The notes under the pieces are model-generated. The model was not told the origin of the DNA and searched no databases. It saw only the letters and a program-made list of their open reading frames with translations. Below are positions 15,988-23,223 of a stretch of 32,621 nucleotides of DNA, piece after piece (the stretch's first letter is position 1; each line of letters begins with the position of its first letter). The stretch is from Candidatus Omnitrophota bacterium (GTDB lineage Bacteria; Omnitrophota; Gorgyraeia; Zapsychrales; Zapsychraceae). The stretch lies in assembly GCA_020053475.1 (NCBI GenBank), contig JAGVNC010000055.1, positions 1 through 32,621 on the forward strand. Reading direction: 5' to 3'. Position numbers and translations under genes: made by a program.

Positions 15988-18105
15988 TTAGTGAAGTCCA
16001 AAGAGGCGGCCGCCTTGATAAACAATAAAAGCAAAGAAATACGCCAGAGCCGCCATATAAACGAATTGGAATAGCGGCCAACGCCAGGAGTTGGTTTCAC
16101 GGTAAACAACGGCAATGGTGCTGGCGCATTGAAGGGCGAATACATAAAATACCATCAGGCTTAAGCAGACAAGCGGCGTAAAAAGCGGGCTTCCGTCCGG
16201 CCATGTGGCTTGTTGAAACGCTTCGCGCAATGTGGTTTCCCCTGCATCTTCTTGTAAATTAAAAACAATGCTCATCGTTGAGACAAACACTTCCCGAGCG
16301 GCAAACGACCCGATGAGCCCAATGCCGATGCGCCAATCATAGCCTAAGGGTTTAATCATCGGTTCCATCAGAGTCCCGGCTTGACCGGCAAAGCTGGCCT
16401 TTAATCCTTCTGCGGAGTCAAGATTTGGGTGTTTAGGGTATGTCATTAATGCCCAAAGAATGATGGACATCGCTAAAATAACCGTTCCCGCACGCTTTAA
16501 GAAAAGTTTGCTGCGTTCCCACATATGGATCAGCACCGCCTTCCAAGACGGCAAACGGTAAGGCGGTAATTCCATGATGAATACCGGTTTTTGGGATCGT
16601 AACAATGTTGTTTTAAAAAACCACGCCATGCCGCATGCGCCGACAATCCCGATGAAATACATGATGAGCATGATGCCTGCCTTCTGCCAATTGTTTGCCA
16701 AGGGGATCAGTACCGCAATCATGACGGTGTAAACAGGTAAACGCGCTGAGCAACTCATGAGCGGGGCGACAAGGATTGTGACAAGACGATCCTTAGGGCT
16801 TTCGATCGTTCGAGCGGACATGATCCCGGGAATCGCGCAGGCAAAGGAGCTAAGAAGCGGAATAAATGATTTTCCGTGTAACCCAACCTTGCTCATGACG
16901 CGGTCCATGATAAAGGCCGCGCGCGCCATATAGCCTGTATCTTGCAATAATCCGATAAAGAAGAATAAGATTAAGATTTGCGGCAAGAAAATAACAACTC
17001 CACCGACACCACCGATAATCCCGTTGGCGGCAAGATCCCGGACATCGCCTTGTGGCAGGACAGAGTTGACCCAATTCCCTAGCTGAGTAAACGCTTTGTC
17101 GATCCAATCCATTGGGATAGTCGCGACCGTAAAAATCATGTAAAACATAAATGCCATGATCCCTAAGAAAAATACCCATCCGAACAATTTATGCGTCAGC
17201 ACGGCATCGATGCGTTCCGTTAAATCAGGCCCCTTCTTGTCTTTGTCGATAACACATTCTTTAAGAATCGATTTGATCCAATCGTAGCGGGCTTCAATTG
17301 CCCCTGTCTTGGCCCTTAATCCTTTGCGACGCAGGTTCTCTTGAACAGCATGGATTTGGCTGATCAGTTCTTCTTTAAAAAACCTTTTCAGCGGATTGAG
17401 TTTCACATCATTGATTAATTTTGTTCCTAAGGACATTAAAATCAGGGCCTCCACAAAAGCCTCATTGCGGGTCATCTCTTCATGTTGCATTAATAAACGG
17501 ACCAAATGTTCGACCTCTTCTTCTAAGTCTGGGGCCATCCGCCATTGCCGTTGATAGTCTGATTTAAACCCTGAGGCAATCAAATTTTTTAATTCTTCGA
17601 CCCCCTTGCTTTGATTCGCCATGGTGGGGACAACGGGAACGCCCAGGAGTTTAGAGAGTTTTTCGATGTCGATTTTACGGCCCTGGCGTTCAACCTCATC
17701 CATCATATTGAGGGCGATGATCATCGGGAGGCCTAGGTCTTGGATTTGAGTAACGAGATATAAATTTCTTTCCAGATTGCTAGCGTCAACGACGCAAACC
17801 ACAATGTCAGGCTTGGGGGTGTCGGGGGTCCGGCCTAAAAGAACATCGCGCGCGATTTGTTCGTCCGGAGAACGCACGGATAAACTGTATGTTCCCGGGA
17901 GGTCAATGACATTGACGATGCGGTCCTTCGCTAGCGCCAATGTCCCTGTTTTCTTTTCAACGGTCACCCCGGGGTAGTTGCCTACTTTTTGGCGTAATTT
18001 GGTAAACGCATTAAACAACGTCGTCTTCCCGGAGTTAGGATTTCCGGCTAAGGCGATTGTTTTGATCGCATGCTCTTGATTGAGTTGTTGGATCTCTTGA
18101 GGCAT
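15988..18105 (-). CDS. feoB: FeoB ferrous iron transporter
   Basis: A 705-residue inner-membrane Fe(II) transporter. The N-terminal GTPase has GNPNSGKTT (G1, about residues 21-29), DLPGTYSL (G3) and NMMDE (G4), then the helical regulatory domain. The membrane part holds two Gate motifs, including LSSFACAIPGIMSARTI and the later AAREVFVSTMSI, both conserved in FeoB. The ATG at 18105 is chosen over a TTG at 18108 next to the feoA stop. It is immediately downstream of the double FeoA protein and is the core of the iron uptake operon. Confidence 0.95.
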   Translation of the reverse strand: MPQEIQQLNQEHAIKTIALAGNPNSGKTTLFNAFTKLRQKVGNYPGVTVEKKTGTLALAKDRIVNVIDLPGTYSLSVRSPDEQIARDVLLGRTPDTPKPDIVVCVVDASNLERNLYLVTQIQDLGLPMIIALNMMDEVERQGRKIDIEKLSKLLGVPVVPTMANQSKGVEELKNLIASGFKSDYQRQWRMAPDLEEEVEHLVRLLMQHEEMTRNEAFVEALILMSLGTKLINDVKLNPLKRFFKEELISQIHAVQENLRRKGLRAKTGAIEARYDWIKSILKECVIDKDKKGPDLTERIDAVLTHKLFGWVFFLGIMAFMFYMIFTVATIPMDWIDKAFTQLGNWVNSVLPQGDVRDLAANGIIGGVGGVVIFLPQILILFFFIGLLQDTGYMARAAFIMDRVMSKVGLHGKSFIPLLSSFACAIPGIMSARTIESPKDRLVTILVAPLMSCSARLPVYTVMIAVLIPLANNWQKAGIMLIMYFIGIVGACGMAWFFKTTLLRSQKPVFIMELPPYRLPSWKAVLIHMWERSKLFLKRAGTVILAMSIILWALMTYPKHPNLDSAEGLKASFAGQAGTLMEPMIKPLGYDWRIGIGLIGSFAAREVFVSTMSIVFNLQEDAGETTLREAFQQATWPDGSPLFTPLVCLSLMVFYVFALQCASTIAVVYRETNSWRWPLFQFVYMAALAYFFAFIVYQGGRLFGLH

Positions 18106-18108
18106 CAA

Positions 18109-18648
18109 TTATAAAAGGCTAACCTTAATCTGGTCGGCTTCTTGTTTGCGCAAGGAAAGAAGATACCCGCGGATTTTGATTTCGATGGGATCGCCAAGGG
18201 GTGCATAGCGAACGACTTCCACTATTTCTCCCGGGGTCACGCCCATTTCTTCAATACGGTCATGGCCATCGGTTTCAAACAGAAAGTCATGAATAACGCC
18301 CCGTTGGCCTACCGTCATTTGACTTAGTAAAATAATGTTATTGCCTAAGGAGTGGTCTTTGCAGGGACAGATGTCTTTGACAATGATTTTTTGAGCAAGT
18401 TCTTTACTGACAATGATTTTGGTGCCACATACTTTGCAAATCAACGATCCGCTGTCCGCCACCTTTTCGATGATGGAAGATTCGCAAAATCCCATTTCCC
18501 GTAGCCGTTCGCAGACCTTTTCTTCCCCGCATAAGCATTGAACGCGGAATCGCCGCCCAATTTCCGCATGACACAGATCTTTGGCTTTTTCATGGCAGAT
18601 GCATTGTTCGTGTTTCGGAAATATTCTTTTCCACCATTGGGTAGCCAT
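18109..18648 (-). CDS. feoA: tandem, Cys-rich FeoA protein
   Basis: A 179-residue cytoplasmic protein with two SH3-like FeoA domains instead of the usual one of about 75 residues. The first (about 29-92) contains LREMGFCESSIIEKV, and the second (about 108-178) RIEEMGVTPGEIVEVVRYAPLG, both the FeoA signature. Eleven cysteines lie in the first 96 residues (16, 18, 26, 38, 40, 46, 55, 71, 74, 94, 96), including CIC, CLC, CKVC and CPC, which suggests an Fe-S cluster or zinc site. It starts at the ATG that overlaps the previous stop region and feoB follows directly. It probably regulates FeoB, perhaps with iron or redox sensing. Confidence 0.88.
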   Translation of the reverse strand: MATQWWKRIFPKHEQCICHEKAKDLCHAEIGRRFRVQCLCGEEKVCERLREMGFCESSIIEKVADSGSLICKVCGTKIIVSKELAQKIIVKDICPCKDHSLGNNIILLSQMTVGQRGVIHDFLFETDGHDRIEEMGVTPGEIVEVVRYAPLGDPIEIKIRGYLLSLRKQEADQIKVSLL

Positions 18649-18649
18649 A

Positions 18650-18769
18650 TTATTCCTTGCCGCAGCTAGAGCAGCCTCCCTTTTTATTCGACCGAACGGA
18701 CTTCAGGAAAAAGTTGATCAAATAAAAGATACTCATTCCCACAATAATAACAATGACCGCTTGCTGCAT
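18650..18769 (-). CDS. small Cys-tailed membrane peptide of the feo operon
   Basis: A 39-residue protein: one membrane helix (about 4-23), a basic stretch and the tail GGCSSCGKE. This is the pattern of the FeoB-associated Cys-rich membrane proteins encoded beside feoAB in many bacteria. Its stop TAA lies two bases before the feoA ATG (TAATATG), so translation is coupled. It was found by reading the sequence; no other frame competes. Confidence 0.8.
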   Translation of the reverse strand: MQQAVIVIIVGMSIFYLINFFLKSVRSNKKGGCSSCGKE

Positions 18770-18795
18770 CGCAACCCTTTATCTTTTCACGTGCA

Positions 18796-18828
18796 GAAAA
18801 ATAAAAGCCCACACTTGTTGCATGGGCT
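18796..18828 (-). terminator. hairpin with T-run in the feo leader
   Basis: AGCCCA and TGGGCT (18806-18828) form a 6-bp stem with an 11-base loop, followed on the minus strand by TTTATTTTT. It lies between the feo promoter and the first gene, so it would act as an attenuator, not as a terminator of ridA. Confidence 0.6.
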
Positions 18829-18829
18829 C

Positions 18830-18850
18830 TGGATTCAGGATCTCTGTCCA
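18830..18850 (-). promoter_or_regulatory. second stem-loop of the feo leader
   Basis: TGGA...TCCA and CAG...CTG nest with an AA bulge on the 3' side and loop AGATC, just before the terminator hairpin. Together they make a structured leader of about 115 nt, possibly an RNA switch. Confidence 0.35.
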
Positions 18851-18890
18851 CGTGGTTCTAAATACGTTAACTTTTAACTTACTTATCTAT

Positions 18891-18919
18891 AAAATAACAA
18901 ATGTTGCTTGTTTGGTCAA
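18891..18919 (-). promoter_or_regulatory. promoter of the feo operon
   Basis: TTGACC (-35), 17 bp, TATTTT (-10), immediately after the ridA gene. Transcription would start about 115 nt before the first feo gene. Confidence 0.55.
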
Positions 18920-18941
18920 GAGTATTTTTATCAGATTGAGG

Positions 18942-19325
18942 TTATCCCTCAGCCACGACTTCGATTTCGACCAGGGAATCCATGGGCAGGCGGGCCACTT
19001 GGATGGTGGAACGCGCCGGCGCGGTTTCATTTTTAAAATACTGGCCGTACACCTGGTTCATTTTGGCAAAGTCGTTGAGATCTTTGAGGAACACCGTGCT
19101 TTTCACGACTTTCTCCAGGCTTGAGCCAGCGGCGGACAACACAGCTTTAATGTTTTCAAGGACTTGGCGCGCTTGGACGCTTACGTCTCCGGCAACGATT
19201 TGTCCTGTTTTGGGATCGATCGGGATTTGACCGGCGCAGTAGATGAGATTCCCTGTTTTGATGGCCTGATGATACGGGCCTACAGGCTTAGGGGCTTGTT
19301 CACTAAAAATAATTTTCTTGGGCAT
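18942..19325 (-). CDS. ridA: RidA-family enamine/imine deaminase
   Basis: A 127-residue Rid-family protein that hydrolyses reactive 2-aminoacrylate-type enamines. Signatures are the N-terminal [23 protein letters not shown] and the C-terminal [23 protein letters not shown], whose arginine binds the substrate carboxylate. The start at 19325 follows AAAGGAA; an ATG further upstream would add 16 residues across a hairpin. It stands between the broken DUF1579 gene and the feo operon. Confidence 0.92.
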   Translation of the reverse strand: MPKKIIFSEQAPKPVGPYHQAIKTGNLIYCAGQIPIDPKTGQIVAGDVSVQARQVLENIKAVLSAAGSSLEKVVKSTVFLKDLNDFAKMNQVYGQYFKNETAPARSTIQVARLPMDSLVEIEVVAEG

Positions 19326-19352
19326 GACGTTCCTTTCTTGAAGGAGGATGGG

Positions 19353-19394
19353 AAGAGGGCAGATCCCCGCCATGAGAGCCTGCCCTCTTTTTTT
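19353..19394 (+). terminator. strong terminator on the plus strand
   Basis: AAGAGGGCAG and CTGCCCTCTT form a perfect 10-bp stem (19353-19389), continuing into a run of seven T on the plus strand. The minus strand shows the A-run first and no T-run after the stem. No plus-strand gene ends here, so it may stop antisense transcription or belong to an unannotated plus-strand RNA. Confidence 0.5.
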
Positions 19395-19396
19395 AG

Positions 19397-19827
19397 CTAT
19401 TGTTTACGTTTGTAGATGATTTCCATGTTTCTGAATTCTTGGCCGTTTTCGTCATTCATGTACGCTTCAAATGTGTGGGTATTTTCATTGATGATTTTGG
19501 TGACCCAGCGAAAGGCCATGCGCCCTTTGAGAGGGCAATCAAATACCCCTTGTTCAGTTAATGTCTGATGGTATAATCCCAACTGCCGACGATTTGATTC
19601 AACGCTTGATGATTTTCATTCGGCGTGGAGTATTCTTTCCATTTTGCCATCATTTCTTCATCCATCGGCAGGGATTTTTGTGCTTGCTCTTCAGCCATCG
19701 CCCGAGGTTGAGCTATTTCTTCATTGATAGGTTGACCCATCTCTTCGCTGAAGGCGAAAGAACTAAATCCCAAAATGGTTACGCCCAGGATGGCCATCAG
19801 AATTTTTTTCCAGCTTCTGTCGTTCAT
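19397..19827 (-). pseudogene. DUF1579-family secreted protein with internal deletion
   Basis: Two overlapping minus-strand frames encode the two ends of one family. The first (19558-19827, 89 codons, good AGGAGAG site) gives a signal peptide, the ...EEMMAKWKEYSTPNENHQALNQIVGSWDYT head and then runs out after IRH. The second (19397-19582) gives the tail TLTEQGVFDCPLKGR...TKIINENTHTFEAYM...[10 protein letters not shown] in another frame. Intact DUF1579 proteins have roughly 80-100 residues between these parts, so the middle has been lost and the frame shifted at about 19560-19582. The remaining N-terminal piece could still be translated. Confidence 0.75.
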
Positions 19828-19852
19828 GCTACTCTCCTCTTATTTGCAGTGG

Positions 19853-20746
19853 TTAAACAAGTAAACCAGATCCGTGTCGGATTCCAAATGTTTTTCCTAA
19901 AAATGTTCCTAAAAGAAACGTCGCTGCTGCCGTCAACAGCATTAAAATTGTTGTTTCGAGGAATTCTCGTAAGAATTTTTTATCAAACACGATAGCGCTA
20001 TAAAATGTCAAAAGAGCAATGAGCCCCATGCCTACGCCAATAGACAATGTAAAGGCGTACCCCATATTTTGCGTCAAAAAGTAAGGCACGGCCAGCAGAA
20101 TGACAGAAGCAATATAGGAAATGGTTGTCGCAATGGCTGAAACCCACGGAGACCGGTGGCTGCTTTCCTGTTTGGCTTGCAGGTAAGCGGCTGACCCCAT
20201 GGAAATGGCCGCGGAAAACCCGACGATAAGCCCGGAGATCCCGGCAAATAGCGTCGAGTTTGTGACGCCCAGGAATCCCGCATGCACCCCCGTAATCTCC
20301 ACAATAGCGTCCGCTAGCCCCAGGGCGATAAACCCGATATATTGAATGACGGTTTCTTGGACTTGGCCAATAAAGAAGTTTTCGTGTTCTTTCTCATCGC
20401 GGATAATTTCTTCCAGCTGGGTTTTCTCGTCCCCGGATAATGTCTCCAGCACCCTCTCATATTCTTTAACGACAATATGCTCGTGGCGCTCCAGGAATTT
20501 AATGGTGAACGTTAACCCTGTCAGCCGGCGCAGCAAACGAAAACGCAAAAGAAAGAATTGGCCCACGTCAGGCTCGTAATCCGGCATCATTTTTTTCCAA
20601 AATAGATAATGGAGATGCTCTTGGTCGGAGAGTTTAATAAGGATGGATTTGTTGTGAGGGTTCTTTTCCCGGGAAGCCAAGTCTTTGTACAAAAGACAGT
20701 CAGCGTACTCATCAAAGATATATTCTTTTATTCTGATGTTTTTCAT
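19853..20746 (-). CDS. ferritin-like / VIT1 iron exporter fusion
   Basis: A 297-residue protein with an N-terminal ferritin-like (rubrerythrin) domain (about 1-130). It shows the paired carboxylate/histidine helices of a diiron site, such as DQEHLHYLF and the later RDEKEHENFF. The C-terminal VIT1/CCC1 domain (about 135-290) has five hydrophobic segments and the GLADAIVEITGVHAGF and GFSAAISMGSAAYLQ motifs. Proteins of this architecture (MbfA/erythrin-vacuolar iron transporter type) export iron under iron load. Its near-consensus promoter and a hairpin over the ribosome binding site suggest independent control. It complements the Fe(II) uptake operon nearby. Confidence 0.88.
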   Translation of the reverse strand: MKNIRIKEYIFDEYADCLLYKDLASREKNPHNKSILIKLSDQEHLHYLFWKKMMPDYEPDVGQFFLLRFRLLRRLTGLTFTIKFLERHEHIVVKEYERVLETLSGDEKTQLEEIIRDEKEHENFFIGQVQETVIQYIGFIALGLADAIVEITGVHAGFLGVTNSTLFAGISGLIVGFSAAISMGSAAYLQAKQESSHRSPWVSAIATTISYIASVILLAVPYFLTQNMGYAFTLSIGVGMGLIALLTFYSAIVFDKKFLREFLETTILMLLTAAATFLLGTFLGKTFGIRHGSGLLV

Positions 20747-20753
20747 AACGGCC

Positions 20754-20770
20754 AGTTCCTTTCAGGAACT
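20754..20770 (-). promoter_or_regulatory. hairpin enclosing the ribosome binding site
   Basis: AGTTCC and GGAACT pair around a 5-base loop. The AAGGAA used by the iron exporter gene (ATG at 20746) sits in the 3' arm, so folding would hide it. Confidence 0.45.
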
Positions 20771-20775
20771 CTTCA

Positions 20776-20803
20776 ATCTTAGCAATGAATTCTTAAGTGT
20801 CAA
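20776..20803 (-). promoter_or_regulatory. promoter of the iron exporter gene
   Basis: A perfect TTGACA (-35), 16 bp and TAAGAT (-10) lie about 30 bp before the start codon, after the TauE/SafE gene. Confidence 0.65.
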
Positions 20804-20814
20804 AGGGTTTGGTA

Positions 20815-21603
20815 TCAAATAACTCCGGCACCTAACAATAAAGCGATCGCAAAAAGCATCATCGAGGTGATCATTCTAACGGTGGTCACGGTCACCTTTT
20901 TCATTAAGCGGTTTCCCCAAAAAACTCCCGCAAACGCAAAGAGAACCGCGAGAAGCAGGAGCCAAGAATATTTTAAAGATGGAGAATTCATCAAGGATCC
21001 CCGATAAACAAAAAGTCTAGAAAGATCAACTAAACAGCCGATGACAACCCCTGTTGCAATATAGTTTTCTTTCGAGAGCCCCATTTTTAAAAGAAACACG
21101 CTTCTTAAGGCCCCTTGGTGCCCCGATAAGCCACCAAAAAATCCACTGAGAGTCCCGCCGAGAGGTAAGAATTTTGGATCAACGTTAACGGATTGAAATT
21201 GAGGAAGCATTTCCAACAGAACAAAAATGATGATGAGAAAAGCAATGGTTAGATTGACGATGCTGATTGACATTGTTTGATCAAACAAAAAATATGTGTA
21301 GATCACCGGTATCTTCTCAAGGGTAAAAAGTACTTTAGCCCCGACAAACGCCATGAGAAAAGCCGGCAACCCAAAGCGCAGGACAATGTCCCAGCGGGCA
21401 TTTTTCCATAAGAGAGCCAGTTTCAAGATGTTATTCCCAAAGTGGACCACTGCAGTGAGAGCAATCGCCGCTTGCAGAGGAAAAAAAATAAGAAAAACAG
21501 GCATCAGGATGGTCCCAAGGCCGAATCCTGAGAAAAAGGTCAGGAATGAAGCTACAAAAGCAGTTAGAGGGATAAGAATGATCTGCAAGAAAGAGGCTTC
21601 CAT
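20815..21603 (-). CDS. TauE/SafE-family membrane exporter
   Basis: A 262-residue protein of about eight membrane segments with the family's glycine-rich first-half motif (FFSGFGLGTILMPVF) and GLSGHQGALRSVFLLKMGLSKENYIATG in the second half. The family transports sulfite, sulfoacetate and other organosulfur anions outwards. It follows the FMN reductase gene by 9 nt, with AAAGGA before its ATG, so both come from the promoter at 22238-22265. Substrate not determinable. Confidence 0.85.
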   Translation of the reverse strand: MEASFLQIILIPLTAFVASFLTFFSGFGLGTILMPVFLIFFPLQAAIALTAVVHFGNNILKLALLWKNARWDIVLRFGLPAFLMAFVGAKVLFTLEKIPVIYTYFLFDQTMSISIVNLTIAFLIIIFVLLEMLPQFQSVNVDPKFLPLGGTLSGFFGGLSGHQGALRSVFLLKMGLSKENYIATGVVIGCLVDLSRLFVYRGSLMNSPSLKYSWLLLLAVLFAFAGVFWGNRLMKKVTVTTVRMITSMMLFAIALLLGAGVI

Positions 21604-21612
21604 CGATGTCCT

Positions 21613-22200
21613 TTATGAACTTGCACGGAGTTTATTCAGAATAGAACATAATTCTGTGCCAAGATTTTCTACGGAAGATTGAAGGCGCTTGTCGGTCAGC
21701 TGGCCGTTTGTGTCAAACGCTTCATTGGCCTTAGGGACCGCAACTTGATTAGGCAACACTAGAACTTGTATATTCCCTAAAATAGACCGCACATGGACTA
21801 ATCCGCGTAATCCTCCCAACGCTCCCGGTGATGCGCTCATTAACGCAACCGTTTTCCCTTTGAAGCAAGCCAGTGGCTCTTCCCCGGGGATGGCCCGTGA
21901 GGCCCAATCAATGGCGTTTTTCAACACACCGGAGATGGAGCTGTTGTATTCCGGTGAAGAAATTAATAATCCCTGATGTTCCATGAGAAGTTTTTTAAAT
22001 TTAAGGCTGTTTTCGGGAATGCCCTTTGCATTTTCGAGGTCGCCATCATAAAGAGGCATGGGGAAATCACGCAGGTCAATTTCGGTAACGGCGGCGCCTG
22101 CTTTGCGGGCTGCCTCGCAGGCGATTTTGACAAGTTTTTTATTGTAGGAATCTTGGCGCGTACTACCGGTAAAGGCAAGAATTTTGGGCGTGTAGCTCAT
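21613..22200 (-). CDS. NADPH-dependent FMN reductase family protein
   Basis: A 195-residue flavodoxin-like oxidoreductase. The phosphate-binding loop FTGSTRQDSYNKKL (about 9-22), EYNSSISGVLKNAIDWAS in the middle and SASPGALGG, which contacts the flavin, are typical of this family (ChrR, azoreductase, arsenate-cluster ArsH relatives). It reduces quinones, metals or dyes with NAD(P)H through FMN. The start at 22200 follows AGGAGG by 5 nt; the ATG at 22215 lies in the operator-like palindrome and was not chosen. Forms an operon with the TauE/SafE exporter. Confidence 0.9.
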   Translation of the reverse strand: MSYTPKILAFTGSTRQDSYNKKLVKIACEAARKAGAAVTEIDLRDFPMPLYDGDLENAKGIPENSLKFKKLLMEHQGLLISSPEYNSSISGVLKNAIDWASRAIPGEEPLACFKGKTVALMSASPGALGGLRGLVHVRSILGNIQVLVLPNQVAVPKANEAFDTNGQLTDKRLQSSVENLGTELCSILNKLRASS

Positions 22201-22209
22201 CAGTCCTCC

Positions 22210-22225
22210 TTGCATTGAAATGCAA
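22210..22225. promoter_or_regulatory. operator-like palindrome before the FMN reductase gene
   Basis: TTGCATTTCAATGCAA on the minus strand has 6-bp arms (TTGCAT and ATGCAA). It lies between the -10 box and the ribosome binding site, a typical place for a repressor site. It could also fold as a small RNA hairpin. Confidence 0.45.
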
Positions 22226-22237
22226 TATTCATCTACA

Positions 22238-22265
22238 ATTATATTTTTCCTCGTTAAAACATCAA
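22238..22265 (-). promoter_or_regulatory. promoter of the FMN reductase operon
   Basis: TTGATG (-35), 16 bp and a perfect TATAAT (-10), about 35 bp before the start codon. Confidence 0.7.
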
Positions 22266-22286
22266 CTGGATATTTTTAGCAAGGGT

Positions 22287-22955
22287 TTAAAGCTGTTTGA
22301 GAATGGCGATAACAAGCGGCAATAAAAGAACTGTCAACGGGCCGATGATAAACGCAATGACGGCCGTTAATGTCCCAAATCGATGGACATGTTTATATCC
22401 AATAATGCCCAGGGGAATGGTCCATAAGCCGGCAACGATCCCTCCGATCACGGGAACAACGGAAAAAAGAAGAGGAGCAGTCGTGTAGGCAATTACATGG
22501 AATGTCCCTCTGTACCCTTGGTTTCCTCTTAAGAGGAATATCCAAATGTGCATAAAAAACGTTAACGCAAATATTCCCACAATCATGGCTAATTGCATAA
22601 GCCCATTTGTCACGGAACCTGTCAAGAAATACATCAGGCTTACGATTACATAAATACACGCGGAAAAAAGAAATGGATCTTTGATGTTTTTTTTGATGGT
22701 TAATCGTTCGAAAAAATCGTTAGGGTTAAGCAAAATCAACCAAACGGTTTCTCCGAAGGCTTTGAGGAGCCCCTTGGCAGGGCGCTGTTCCCAGGGGATC
22801 ATTGGGACAGAAGCATCTGTTGATGCGTTTTCCTGGAATGGGTCGGGGTTAAGCGTGCGGATAAGAATTTCCGGAGACGTTTGCTCTCCATCTTTTTGCA
22901 CGAATAAAATGACGGCAACAATAATTAAAATGATCGCAATAATCAGTAATGTCAT
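22287..22955 (-). CDS. Yip1-domain membrane protein
   Basis: A 222-residue protein with an N-terminal membrane anchor (about 2-20), a hydrophilic segment (to about 65), and then a Yip1-type domain with five hydrophobic segments. Characteristic parts are the ILLNPNDFFERL entry (about 77-88) and YRGTFHVIAYTTAPLLFSVVPVIGGIVAGLW, the usual end of the domain. Bacterial Yip1 proteins have no defined function. Start codon weakly supported (ribosome binding site poor), so the N-terminus is uncertain. It sits between tRNA-Arg and the FMN reductase operon. Confidence 0.75.
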   Translation of the reverse strand: MTLLIIAIILIIVAVILFVQKDGEQTSPEILIRTLNPDPFQENASTDASVPMIPWEQRPAKGLLKAFGETVWLILLNPNDFFERLTIKKNIKDPFLFSACIYVIVSLMYFLTGSVTNGLMQLAMIVGIFALTFFMHIWIFLLRGNQGYRGTFHVIAYTTAPLLFSVVPVIGGIVAGLWTIPLGIIGYKHVHRFGTLTAVIAFIIGPLTVLLLPLVIAILKQL

Positions 22956-23064
22956 TGAAGGCCTAAGTTGAACGATGGTTTTAATAGGGACCCTTTACCC
23001 ATCGGTTCGTGTCATTTTTCTATTATCCATTTTTTAAAAAATTTTGCAAGATCGATGGAAATAA

Positions 23065-23136
23065 CGTCCCCGGCGGGAATCGAACCTGCATCCCTGGCTC
23101 CGGAGGCCAGTGCTCTATCCGTTGAGCTACGGGGAC
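23065..23136 (-). tRNA. tRNA-Arg, anticodon CCG
   Basis: A complete cloverleaf on the minus strand. The 7-bp acceptor stem is GTCCCCG/CGGGGAC, the D arm is GCTC/GAGC, the anticodon stem CTGGC/GCCAG encloses CTCCGGA with anticodon CCG (codon CGG), and the T loop is TTCGAAT. The T stem has one A-C mismatch. CCA is not encoded. Confidence 0.95.
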
Positions 23137-23164
23137 GGAGATGAACAACGAATTTTAAGAAGGG

Positions 23165-23193
23165 ATTATATCGCTCGAGAGCCGTAAACGCAA
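23165..23193 (-). promoter_or_regulatory. promoter of tRNA-Arg
   Basis: TTGCGT (-35), 17 bp and a perfect TATAAT (-10), ending about 30 bp before the tRNA, just after the phosphoribosyltransferase gene. Confidence 0.7.
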
Positions 23194-23223
23194 GACATAT
23201 AAGGCAAGAGAACAAGCGCCCTT

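Noticed and set aside
16850-17179. Alternative frame inside feoB
   Set aside because: Shadow of the conserved FeoB membrane region.
18796-18828. Terminator of ridA
   Set aside because: A better reading is an attenuator, since a good promoter lies between ridA and the hairpin.
23012-23215. A 67-codon frame through the tRNA
   Set aside because: It is translated tRNA sequence; the cloverleaf and its promoter explain the region.
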